Assembly (NCBI RefSeq): GCF_025766255.1
Contig: NW_026516676.1
Span: 186,001 to 250,000, forward strand
DNA length: 64,000 nt
Direction of reading: 5' to 3'
Source of the DNA: Zychaea mexicana
Lineage: Eukaryota > Mucoromycota > Mucoromycetes > Mucorales > Lichtheimiaceae
Of this stretch, positions 11,902 through 21,626 are shown piece after piece (the stretch's first letter is position 1; each line of letters starts with the position of its first letter). The position numbers were made by a program, and so were the translations under genes. The notes under the pieces are model-generated. The model made no database searches. It was not told the origin of the DNA and saw only the letters and a list, made by a program, of their open reading frames with translations.

Positions 11902-12951
11902 TCAATCAAAGAATAAATGGAGGGATGAGTGGGGCGCCGTTTTTCTTGCCACGAAGAAGCGGCACGGACAGGTTGACACAAACGCCAGAAGGTGGGTCAT
12001 CAATGTGCGCATATTTTTCAAGGACACAAATGTTGCTAGCTCTTCTAAAAACCGGGGAAATGTAAGCTGCGCAACTTCTTGCATCACATTGATTCCATCG
12101 TGGCGGAGGCGCGTCAGAAAAAAAGTGATATGAAAACCATGCACCTGGAAGGTCAGAGCGGCTTCCAATGCATTGGTATCAATGGTATCCCTTGCTAGAG
12201 TTGCCAAACGCATAAGATCGTGGCATAGCGCGTGGTTATCGATGGTGGGACGTGCAACTTTGACCTCTCCATATCCAAGACTGGGCCCAAAGTCGCGCTG
12301 CCGTAGCTTGGAAATTGTGGCGTCAGGGCGGATCTTGTCATTTTCATCAGACATGACGTTGGACCAGCGAAGGAGCACTTTTCTGTCAGGATCAGAGAAT
12401 AGCGATGCCAAGATGGGATCAAAGTACTTGGTGAAAAGCTCACATTCTCCAATAGTTTGCTTGTTTTTAATGGCAACGAGCGGCAAGCGGCGCATCCTAT
12501 AAAAATTGTTCAGTTTTGGCACAGGCTTTCACGAACTACTAATCGATAATGACTTTACGCTACTGAGATGCCAATCGTATATGACGCAGCTGATAGCGCT
12601 GTTCATATAGACAAAATTCGGCATCTTTCATTTTAAGCTTAAGCAAAGCCTTTTCACCAAGCTTCTCCGGTTCAAACGCGTTTTCCAGCCTTTCAATTGC
12701 GGTTCTAAGACGCTTAATGGCTTCAAAACCATAAGCAATGATAGAATCTGCTTCTTTCTATTCACAAATATCAGCTTAAATGTAGAATTATTTAAAGCGA
12801 TAGACATCAAAATCGCTCCTACCTCCAGCATGGGCACCAAAGATCGTCCAAGGGGGCACATGTTTTTTCCGAGTACCAGAAGCTCGATATCTGCATCCAC
12901 ATTGCCGATGATCCGAGCCAATTTCACGCATACATCGTCGCTGATATCCAT
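11902..12951 (-). CDS. PD-(D/E)XK nuclease-like protein, left-arm copy
   Basis: A 305-residue protein of unknown function. By mirror with the right copy it has three exons joined by 65- and 67-nt introns that keep frame. The N-terminal exons encode MDISDDVCVKLARIIG and a charged coiled-coil-like region (about residues 44-107). The last exon carries RPDATISKL followed about 15 residues later by GYGEVKVA; PD...ExK is the active-site pattern of PD-(D/E)XK nucleases. From memory, similar multicopy proteins with RPD...GYGE-K occur in Mucorales, but I cannot name the family. Transcription runs outward from the palindrome centre. The frame is intact. It differs from the right copy by about six residues, all in the last 120 (for example MRLATLARD against MRLAALAKD). 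The nuclease role is inference. Confidence 0.6.
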
Positions 12952-13914
12952 CACGCGTAGAATCCAACTTCATTTCGAGCCGCTGTTATAATTGTGTCTA
13001 TTAGAATTGAGTTGAGCAGGTTTTGACAGTTACCGTTAGTATAAAAGTGCAGATGCAAACTCGTAATAGTAAGAAAATAAAGTCGCGCTTTTGCTCTCCC
13101 TGTGTTATTTTGCTACCGCTCCCCATTCTTAATGATCTTTACGATTTACAGATGCACTGTTATAATTACCTTGTCTCAAGATGAACGGCACACCACGTAG
13201 TTACAATGCTTTTTTTTTGTTCACTGACGAAACATATACTGCTGCACTTCTTTTTTCTCTCAAGTCCCTTTATTCTGTGCCTGCTTCCCTCCACTTTGGG
13301 GGGGGAATAAGTAACTTGCATTAAATATCGCTCGATATGGCGCGTTGTTTTCTTGCTTGTATTGATGCCGATTGATTGGAAAGATCCTTTCTTTTGCCAG
13401 ACATAAGCTATTGATTTGTGGATGGAAAAGAAAGACCGGTCAAAGGTTTCAAAGGGACTAGACAGTATCCACCATAAAGCACGGAAACATTATACTCGAA
13501 TGATCCAGTTCATGTAAACAACATCTGTAGAGCAATAAACGGCTATAACCCGAATGGGCTGACGTGATATGACGTCGTTTGTGAGCTCTTGAAGATTATT
13601 TACGGCTGATGATGCACTTGGAATGGTTGTCTTGTTACTAGTTATATTGGTGAATTATAATCCAAAAAAGGAAAAGTATCAGGAAAGAAGGGGATGGGGG
13701 ATGGGGGAGATAGCGGATAGTGTTATGCAAGTTGGTTAATATCTTATCAGCAGGATGACTGGGCGTGTATTAGATTGGGATAGCGCAAAGGTCAGGCCAA
13801 TGATCAAAGGGTCTCTGTACAGGGTTCGGGTCGATGTTGTTTATATTGAACAATAAATTGTTTGTTTGGGTTTTGTTTGGAGTAAACATGTGCTGAACGC
13901 CGCAGCCAGCGTCT
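12952..13914. other. Non-coding part of left arm upstream of the nuclease-like gene
   Basis: This is presumably the promoter side of the minus-strand nuclease-like gene. A poly-G run lies near 13300. No ORF or RNA gene was recognised. Right-arm counterpart: about 24489-25453. Confidence 0.45.
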
Positions 13915-14520
13915 TCATGGGATCAGTGAGACATTGTAGAAAGTCTCGGCCATTGTGGTGGCGTGTGTAACGAAAATAAAAACCGCTCTCTTATACGAGT
14001 ATATGCCCACGGCAATTATCGGTTGCCGATCCTCCAAGCCCGCAATGATGGATGTGGGCAGCTTAAAATAAATTGTCAAAGCCAGATTATAGAGCAGCAT
14101 GGCTGTTTTCAGCATAGTATGCGCGTCATCCTAGAGCTACTATTATCCAAACAGGCTGCTTCTTCAGGTTGATACTGTTGTTCGGTTTGCTCGTTTTATC
14201 AACCGCCTCCCTCAGCAGTAGCGATTCAAAGTCAATCAGACGTGGTCGGCGTATGTGTGGGTGATGTATGATGTATGTGGGAAAAAAACAAAAATGAGGA
14301 TGGTCGGCTCGTACGAGAGTCAAGCATGCATAATCTTAGCCTTGCTTTTGAGCACATGAAAGTTGTGCCGACCTTGTTCTCGGTTAATCAAGGGGTTGAA
14401 AGGGGCGTGGCAAGCGAAACATATGATACCATTAAACCGGTTCTCTCGGCCTAGAACAGCTTGCCTTAAGCGCCGTTGTTGCTGGTGTGCATGCCCTCCC
14501 AACAAATTTCTTTCCTTTCC
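13915..14520 (-). other. Unassigned ORF cluster in left arm
   Basis: Three short minus-strand frames follow each other and are preserved in the right arm. One has a CxxCH motif (NGIICFACHAPFNPL near 14400-14430). The second is a 65-codon frame ending KKQPVWIIVALG. The third (14115-13915) begins MLKTAMLLYNLALTIYFKLP and looks membrane-like; in the right arm it carries four extra residues from a 12-bp indel. They could be exons of one gene, but no consistent splicing model was found and no family recognised. Confidence 0.3.
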
Positions 14521-14706
14521 ATCATTTTCGCGAACTGAACTACGCGAACACAGAAAGTAAAAGAAAAAATGAAAATGAAAAAGATGAAAAACGGTACCAA
14601 AGTGTGATAAAGCGCGTTGTGATCGTGTTACTGTCGTCTGTCATTGTTCTGCGCTTTGTTGAGCACGGAGCTTATCTTTGCCAGTTTTGGTTTTTTGTAC
14701 GCAGAC

Positions 14707-14729
14707 CCTGGAACCCGTAGGGGTCCAGG
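14707..14729. promoter_or_regulatory. Imperfect hairpin/operator-like palindrome upstream of a TATA box
   Basis: CCTGGAACCC and GGGGTCCAGG are inverted around GTA with one mismatch. The site ends 31 bp before the TATA box at 14761. It is duplicated in the right arm. Confidence 0.35.
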
Positions 14730-14760
14730 CCAGCGTTCTTTTTGGAAATGAACTTTTGCC

Positions 14761-14770
14761 TATAAAAAGA
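14761..14770 (+). promoter_or_regulatory. TATA box of the minisatellite transcription unit (left arm)
   Basis: TATAAAAAGA is followed by a pyrimidine-rich initiator-like stretch. A start codon (14827-14829) lies about 65 bp downstream and is followed immediately by GTAAGT. The mirrored box in the right arm reads leftwards from 23630. Confidence 0.5.
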
Positions 14771-14919
14771 CACCCATTTTCCGCAGCGTGTTGCTTCCTC
14801 GCTTTTTCACTTTTTCACGATCACGTATGGTAAGTCCCTTTCTTTTTTCTGTGGATATGTGGGGAGGGAGTGGGGGCTAACGCGGGTTTTGTAGGTCGTG
14901 GGTGAGTGAGTGTGTGGGT

Positions 14920-16913
14920 GGGTGGGTGGTGCTTGTTTTGTAGGCATGGGCGACGTAGGCGTAAGGTAAGTGATTGAAGGTAAGTGTGTGGGTGGGTGGT
15001 GCTTGTTTTGTAGGCATGGGCGACGAAGGCGTAAGGTAAGTGATTGAAGGTAAGTGTGTGGGTGTGTGGGTGGGTGGGTGGTGCTTGTTTTGTAGGCATG
15101 GGCGACGAAGGCGTAAGGTAGGTGGTTGAAGGTAAGTGTGTGGGTGTGTGGGTAGGTGGTGGTGCTTGTTTTGTAGGCATGGGCGACGAAGGCGTAAGGT
15201 AGGTGGTTGAAGGTAAGTGTGTGGGTGTGTGGGTAGGTGGTGGTGCTTGTTTTGTAGGCATGGGCGACGAAGGCGTAAGGTAGGTGGTTGAAGGTAAGTG
15301 TGTGGGTGTGTGGGTAGGTGGTGGTGCTTGTTTTGTAGGCATGGGCGACGAAGGCGTAAGGTAGGTGGTTGAAGGTAAGTGTGTGGGTGTGTGGGTAGGT
15401 GGTGGTGCTTGTTTTGTAGGCATGGGCGACGAAGGCGTAAGGTAGGTGGTTGAAGGTAAGTGTGTGGGTGTGTGGGTAGGTGGTGGTGCTTGTTTTGTAG
15501 GCATGGGCGACGAAGGCGTAAGGTAGGTGGTTGAAGGTAAGTGTGTGGGTGTGTGGGTAGGTGGTGGTGCTTGTTTTGTAGGCATGGGCGACGTAGGCGT
15601 AAGGTAAGTGATTGAAGGTAAGTGTGTGGGTGTGTGGGTAGGTGGTGGTGCTTGTTTTGTAGGCATGGGCGACGAAGGCGTAAGGTAAGTGATTGAAGGT
15701 AAGTGAGTGAGTGTGTGGGTGGGTGGGTGGTGCTTGTTTTGTAGGCATGGGCGACGAAGGCGTAAGGTAGGTGATTGAAGGTAAGTGAGTGAGTGTGTGG
15801 GTGGGTGGGTGGTGCTTGTTTTGTAGGCATGGGCGACGAAGGCGTAAGGTAAGTGATTGAAGGTAAGTGTGTGGGTGTGTGTGTGGGTGGGTGGTGCTTG
15901 TTTTGTAGGCATGGGCGACGAAGGCGTAAGGTAGGTGGTTGAAGGTAAGTGTGTGGGTGTGTGGGTAGGTGGTGGTGCTTGTTTTGTAGGCATGGGCGAC
16001 GAAGGCGTAAGGTAGGTGGTTGAAGGTAAGTGAGTGAGTGTGTGGGTAGGTGGTGGTGCTTGTTTTGTAGGCATGGGCGACGAAGGCGTAAGGTAGGTAT
16101 TTTAAGGTAAGTGTGTGGGTGTGTGGGTAGGTGGTGGTGCTTGTTTTGTAGGCACGGGCGACGAAGGCGTAAGGTAGGTATTTTAAGGTAAGTGTGTGGG
16201 TGTGTGGGTAGGTGGTGGTGCTTGTTTTGTAGGCATGGGCGACGAAGGCGTAAGGTAGGTGGTTGAAGGTAAGTGTGTGGGTGTGTGGGTAGGTGGTGGT
16301 GCTTGTTTTGTAGGCATGGGCGACGAAGGCGTAAGGTAAGTGATTGAAGGTAAGTGTGTGGGTGGGTGGTGCTTGTTTTGTAGGCATGGGCGACGAAGGC
16401 GTAAGGTAAGTGATTGAAGGTAAGTGTGTGGGTGTGTGGGTGGGTGGGTGGTGCTTGTTTTGTAGGCATGGGCGACGAAGGCGTAAGGTAGGTGGTTGAA
16501 GGTAAGTGTGTGGGTGTGTGGGTAGGTGGTGGTGCTTGTTTTGTAGGCATGGGCGACGAAGGCGTAAGGTAGGTGGTTGAAGGTAAGTGAGTGAGTGTGT
16601 GGGTAGGTGGTGGTGCTTGTTTTGTAGGCACGGGCGACGAAGGCGTAAGGTAGGTATTTTAAGGTAAGTGTGTGGGTGTGTGGGTGGGTGGGTGGTGCTT
16701 GTTTTGTAGGCATGGGCGACGTAGGCGTAAGGTAGGTGGTTGAAGGTAAGTGTGTGGGTGTGTGGGTAGGTGGTGGTGCTTGTTTTGTAGGCATGGGCGA
16801 CGAAGGCGTAAGGTAGGTGGTTGAAGGTAAGTGAGTGAGTGTGTGGGTAGGTGGTGGTGCTTGTTTTGTAGGCACGGGCGACGAAGGCGTAAGGTAGGTA
16901 TTTTAAGGTAAGT
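14920..16913. repeat. Minisatellite, ~81-bp unit, 25 copies (left arm)
   Basis: The unit core is TGCTTGTTTTGTAGGCATGG, then GCGACGAAGGCGTAAGGTA, then a variable G/T-rich linker. Copies of the core recur every 81 bp (for example 15243 to 15324), with shorter units of about 70-77 bp at the edges. Variants include GACGTAGGCG, CACGGGCG and TATTTTAAGG. The C-rich (minus) strand has almost no stop codons in any frame, which creates overlapping Pro/Thr/His-rich ORFs of 230-584 codons; because 81 is divisible by 3, each shows a 27-residue repeat. These ORFs are treated as artefacts. The G-rich strand has runs such as GTGGGTGGGTGGGTGG. Confidence 0.95.
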
Positions 16914-16914
16914 G

Positions 16915-16992
16915 GGAGCAGATGTCGATGGACCTTCTCGTGGTTGCTCCTGTCAGTACCTGCTTAAGAGCAGGGAAGCTAAGACATCGACA
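16915..16992 (+). other. Pseudoknot-capable RNA tail element
   Basis: GGAGCA (16915-16920) pairs with TGCTCC (16945-16950). TGTCGATG (16923-16930) pairs with CATCGACA (16985-16992). These stems cross, giving a pseudoknot topology. A third hairpin, CCTGCT/AGCAGG with a TAAG loop, lies at 16959-16974. The element sits between the repeat array and AATAAA. The right-arm copy is 22363-22440. Confidence 0.4.
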
Positions 16993-17515
16993 CCCTATTA
17001 TTGATTAGTAGTATCATGTATCAAATAAAGAATGGTTTTTTTCTCTTCCCGTTCGTTGAACTTGCTTGTGCGTGATTTTATACAACTCCCTTATGGAGTC
17101 CACATTAAGCCGCCCCTTCCCCCAATTTTTTTCAAAGCCAGCAAAGTGGCCTCCACATTAACAAGGGCGGCCCACAACAACAGCTGAGGGACTTTGTGCT
17201 TTTTTTTAAACAGCAATGGCATTCAATTATTAATGGCGGCAGGCAGATGGAAAAAGGACAGTAACATAAAAAGTAAGCTTTTATTATGTGGTGTGTTAAA
17301 AAGAACAGCAGCGTTGAAAAGGAGGGAAAAAAGAGTGAGTTTCTTATAACCGCGATTTCTTTTGGCTTTTGAATCTTTATTAGATTAATGAAGATGGCAG
17401 TAAAGAAAAAGTCAATGGCAAACTCGGAAATAGTATACACGTTGAAGACAGGCTTTTATTGAAAGATTAATGAAGGTAACGGTAAGAGCTTGCTTCTTTT
17501 TAAAGGGAGGGAAAG

Positions 17516-17728
17516 ATGGCGGATCTTTTTGACTTTGAATGGTTTTGTAATTTGACACACAGCATTTTGAAGAGGGATCGTCAACAATCGTCGACGAATC
17601 TATATGCTCGCCTTCACTACACGTCAACGAAAAGAAGAAGAAATGTACAACACACGTTGACGGAAACCAGAAACATTACAAACGAACAAGTAACGCTGCT
17701 TTTTCAATACTCGCCGCAACTCATATGA
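17516..17728 (+). CDS. Hypothetical 70-residue protein (left arm copy)
   Basis: An intact ATG frame begins MADLFDFEWFCNLTHSILKR and ends FQYSPQLI; it is identical in the right arm (21839-21627). It contains a basic patch (STKRRRN). No family was recognised. It lies downstream of the polyA signal of the minisatellite unit and points towards the palindrome centre. It may be real or a chance ORF kept only because the arms are identical. Confidence 0.25.
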   Translation: MADLFDFEWFCNLTHSILKRDRQQSSTNLYARLHYTSTKRRRNVQHTLTETRNITNEQVTLLFQYSPQLI

Positions 17729-18319
17729 CGATTTGCTTCTAACTGCCATCCCAAGATTTTAAATCGTGCATCTTATCAAACGTTGCTGATGCTCGCCATT
17801 AAATGTACTCGACATCCATATGTAAAATAGGACCGGTAATCACGCACAACACAATACGAAAGCAGGGGAGACATATGTACAGCAGTATTACGTGTTTTTA
17901 CTTACGGCGGCCTATCCTTTTTCATGCATATATTTGATCTACTTACTGAACAACGGCAGTACACAACAATAATATTATGGCGGTTGCTTCTTACGGACGA
18001 GGAAAACGAGCAAGAAAGGGATGCCACAATGCGTTTTTAAAGGGAGTATATCTTTTCATTGCTGTAGAATAGTGGGATCAGTAAGATGAGCGGGTATACA
18101 GAAACCATGTTCCTTTTTTCTTCATTGATAATAAAAACCATACATTATATCGGATTTTTATCTATAGCCAATCTTTTGGGCGAGATGGATATTTATATCA
18201 AGTGATGAGCTGAAAGCAGGATACTTTTTTTAAGGATCAGAGGATAGAAATACGATATATATAGTTTGAACAATACAAAGACAGGCTAAGAAGGAAGAAG
18301 AAGTACTGGAAAAAGGGTG

Positions 18320-20996
18320 TTAATGGCGGCGATGTTGTGTTTGCAGGCGACGGTTTGTGGGGACAGTGCCGATGCTATCGAGGTTTTGTTGGATTGGAAT
18401 AAGCTGCTGTATGATATCACCTAGTGATTCATCATCAGCAGCACTAACAGTGACATCACTTAAATGGCGTTGCATCTGGACAAGCATTGCTTTAAGGCGC
18501 TGTGCATTTGTCTCGGTAGGTACAACAGATAGTGGTGATTGTGGACGGGGAGTGTGTGTTTGTGTGTGTTGGGTGGTGGATGTTATTGCGCTGGTGTTGG
18601 GCTCATCATCAAACATTGTTGCAGGTTTGGCAACTAGAACTTCAAGGTCGTTATGGTCGTAAAGCTCGAGCGCAAACATGTGCTTACAGGGAATATGGCG
18701 GCGCGCAAAAGCAGGGCAGGAACAGGCAGTGATATCATCATTAGTGACAGTAATCTAGAAAATGCTTACTTAGAATGATATATACAGTTGTACCCCGGTT
18801 TTTGCAACCGAGGGTTTTCCGATTTTTTTTGCACAAAGTGAGGATTTGCAAGTAACGGGGTAAACAATTCTGCTTCAAATAGACACTGGATAAGTCATCC
18901 TATATACACTAACCCATTGTTTATCTGTTAGAGATGATGTACGATACGTTCTGTGGGGATTTCACACAGCTCCAAATGTTACTACTTGCATATATAAGAC
19001 CGTTCTTTTATTGAAGCTGTCTAGTGCAGTAACCGTATCATTTTATTCCTCGATAATACGCAACAGATGCTTCTTTCAGTTGATATTGAAAAAATTGAAG
19101 CTGTTTTTACCCCGATAACGCGCAAATCGTATAAACTCATTTGCAAGTTGCAAATTTGCGAAACTACTAAGTTTTTTTGGATTTTTCAATAAAAAGTTGC
19201 AGATATACGAGGAATTGCAAATCCAGGGGTTGCAAAAACCGGGGTGCAACTGTATGCATATGTCTCTGTGCTATATATAATAATACCGTGTATTGTATTT
19301 CAAGGTTGGTGAATGAGCGAACTGTATAAAGATCATCATGCTTTTGGACCATTGCTTCGAGCTGCTCTTCGCTTAATGCTTCTGCTTTCTGCTCTGATGC
19401 ACGAAGCTCACGATCGACTGTGCCCAAACGTCCAATGCCTAATTCTTGCATGCGGATCCGTCGCCTCATTCTCTTTTCAACTGTGGTAGACAGTAGCGTT
19501 GCAAGAGCATCAATACGACGGTTTCGACGACGTTCTAGGAAGCGTGTCTTGAGCTGATTGTGCCAGCTTTCCACAAAGTTATTAGTCTTCATATCGACGT
19601 TGATATCCTGCTTGAAACAGTAGACCCATTCCTTGTACACTTCGTTCTGAATCCATTGCTGTTGAAAATACTGCAAGATTTGCTGTTGGCTCGCCCAGCG
19701 TTCAAGAAATACATTCACACTGTCGTAGTACTCCGCTTCGGTTTGTTTATACATTAGGCACGGAGGTCGCCAAAGATAGCCTTAATGGTGGTCTCCTTGT
19801 TTTGTTCATCATCTACAACAACTTTCTTGCGGATGTTGCTGCGCCAGGAACGCATGACGTGCCATGCACACAATCGGATTGCAGCAGTGTTCCATGTGTC
19901 CTTGATTGCCTTTTTCTCAGTGGCACTGCAATCGATCGTTACTTGTTGTGGGGTGACCCCGCGTTGCTTAAGGCCCATCAAACATTGGTATAGCGGCTCC
20001 GATGACTGATCGTTTGTTATGAGGTACGCCACAGGAAGACCACGCCCTGTTCCAGTGTGGCAGATTACGATGGTGTACATGATGGTATTAGGGTAGATGG
20101 TAACATCATGCGTAGCATCCAAACAGAAACCACTGGCTTTCAGCAAGTGGTGCTCTTGCCATGGTGACATAAAGCCGCAAGCAAAGGTCGAAGAGCAGGT
20201 TCCATCTGGGAGCAGTGTACCTTGACCGTAAACAAAAGTGTAATAGCTTTTGTTCTGCTCATGCTCGAGAAGCCAAAGACCGATAGACTCAAAGTCGTTG
20301 AATGCCTTTCTCGTTCTACCGACATTAACCGTGTAGTATACATTGTATACATCCTCGTATGTCACATAGCCGCCACGTCCACGTACGCCCTGTACCTTGT
20401 CATTCACGATTTGGACTACGCGCGCAACATCATCAACCTCGTCGAGCTTTTCTTGTATAAGCTTAGTGAGCCTTGCTGGTTTTGGCAGATGGCATAAGAC
20501 ACCAAGCGGATGGTTATGCTGATGGTAGAAGCGGAAAACTACCCACTCAGAATCATGGGTGTACTGCTTAACTTGAAACACTGCAGGGCACTGGACCTTT
20601 TTAGATTTGCTTTGTAAAGGTCTTCTTTTCTTGTCAATGTGATCTTCTCCTTGGCGCTCAGGATGGGGATTCTTGGTGCCCACACAATGACAATTGAAGC
20701 TGTGTGAAAAAATCACATAATGCCCGGTATGGTCTTTACGCTGGATTTCTGGGGCTGATATACATACTATCAGCATATCCCTTATAGCTCATATAAAACC
20801 TTACTGTAATAAACTTACTGCCATCTTCATTGAGAACGCGTCCGTTTTCAGACCATCCATTAGCGTAACGTTTTTCCTTGCTCAGCCAGCGTTCCCCCGT
20901 TTCCTCTGGATAGCGTGCAATAGCCTCTAAGTACGTGGCATGCAGCTCAACTTCTTCGCAGCGAACTGATTCGGAATTCAAAGGCAAACGAGACAT
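18320..20996 (-). CDS. Mutator-like (MULE) transposase with SWIM zinc finger, one frameshift
   Basis: DNA transposase of the MULE superfamily. Exon 1 is 20996-20819 (ATG at 20996), exon 2 is 20754-19288 and exon 3 is 18754-18320. Seen in order: an N-terminal Cys/His zinc-binding-like region (CPAVFQVKQY...HQHNHP), first Asp in FCLDATHDV (about 20118), second Asp in VTIDCS (about 19932) with the MULE CAWHVMRSW block, and Glu in NFVESWHNQLK (about 19570). A SWIM finger CSCPAFARRHIPCKHMF follows at about 18680-18725. One base appears to be missing near 19754, where GCCTAATG creates a stop and the next frame resumes with no residue lost. Intron 2 (532 nt) is inflated by a nested 468-bp MITE. Everything else is open, so the gene is recently inactivated or the base is a sequencing error. 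Confidence 0.85.
18785..19252. mobile_element. Pogo/Tc1-mariner-type MITE inside a MULE intron
   Basis: It has 24-bp terminal inverted repeats starting CAGTTG(T/C)ACCCCGG, differing at one base, flanked by TA on both sides (18783-18784 and 19253-19254), the target duplication of this superfamily. The interior has no coding frame. It lies wholly between the donor at 19286 and the acceptor at 18755, so the coding sequence is not broken by it. Confidence 0.85.
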
Positions 20997-21626
20997 GTTA
21001 ATTGCGAGATTTCGAAATGAAAAAAAAACTTGGTAATGAAGTCAACAAACTACTCCGTCCCTGTCTTCGTGTTAAAGTACTCAGCTACTTATTGTACCAC
21101 AACATCCATGTTCTCTAACACTTTGGTAAGAACGCCGTGTTTGATATCGCAAGCATATGTATCATTGCCTCAATAGACAAACATGCATAATAGCAATAGT
21201 ATACCAGTAATGTATGGTTTTTATTATCAATGAAGAAAAAAGGAACATGGTTTCTGTATACCCGCTCATCTTACTGATCCCACTATTCTACAGCAATGAA
21301 AAGATATACTCCCTTTAAAAACGCATTGTGGCATCCCTTTCTTGCTCGTTTTCCTCGTCCGTAAGAAGCAACCGCCATAATATTATTGTTGTGTACTGCC
21401 GTTGTTCAGTAAGTAGATCAAATATATGCATGAAAAAGGATAGGCCGCCGTAAGTAAAAACACGTAATACTGCTGTACATATGTCTCCCCTGCTTTCGTA
21501 TTGTGTTGTGCGTGATTACCGGTCCTATTTTACATATGGATGTCGAGTACATTTAATGGCGAGCATCAGCAACGTTTGATAAGATGCACGATTTAAAATC
21601 TTGGGATGGCAGTTAGAAGCAAATCG

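Larger units (their letters stand above)
14761..17029 (+). other. Putative spliced transcription unit built on a minisatellite (left arm)
   Basis: A promoter-to-polyA layout is visible. The TATA box is at 14761 and an ATG at 14827-14829 sits directly at a consensus GTAAGT donor. The first intron (14830-14894, 65 nt) has a GCTAAC branch site and TTTTGTAG acceptor. The repeat array follows, then a structured tail (16915-16992) and AATAAA at 17024-17029. Almost every repeat carries a TGTTTTGTAG|G acceptor-like and AAG|GTAAGT or GTAGGT donor-like sequences. The spliced frame stops quickly, so a long protein on this strand is unlikely and an RNA product is possible. The whole unit is duplicated in inverted form in the right arm. 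Transcription is inferred only from signals. Confidence 0.4.
10768..18147. repeat. Left arm of a giant inverted repeat
   Basis: This ~7.38-kb segment recurs as its reverse complement at 21209-27640. Matching landmarks: 11902-12951 pairs with 25454-26503; 14126-14323 with 24068-24265; AATAAA at 17024 with 22331; and the inner edge CCATACATTA at about 18147 with 21209. The arms differ by a few substitutions, one 12-bp indel near 13963 and minisatellite copy number, which accounts for about 950 bp of length. The outer edge lies inside the DDE_3 transposase remnant; the inner edge abuts the unique spacer. Confidence 0.95.
18148..21208. other. Unique spacer of the palindrome
   Basis: These 3,061 bp separate the two arms and are not duplicated. 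The MULE gene occupies 18320-20996, leaving only 172 and 212 bp of non-coding sequence at the edges. No terminal inverted repeat internal to the arms and no target duplication was seen at the edges. Confidence 0.85.

Noticed and set aside
14807..16875. Very long minus-strand ORFs (up to 584 codons) with a 27-residue Pro/Thr/His repeat
   Set aside because: They arise because an ~81-bp, C-rich, stop-poor repeat is open in all three frames at once; there is no codon preference for one frame. The same applies to the right arm (22480-23584).
14920..16913. CRISPR-like direct repeat array
   Set aside because: The genome is fungal, units are contiguous near-identical minisatellite copies of about 81 bp without unique spacers, and no cas genes are present.
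14920..16913. Telomeric or subtelomeric repeat because of GTGGGTG runs
   Set aside because: The unit is long and complex with a conserved splice-like core, and it is internal and mirrored; no short telomere-type repeat is seen.
19167..19287. C-terminal extension of the MULE frame after EIQYT
   Set aside because: It reads into the MITE; the conserved continuation (ITVTNDDITACSC) lies beyond a proper TTTCTAG acceptor at 18755, so this stretch is intron.
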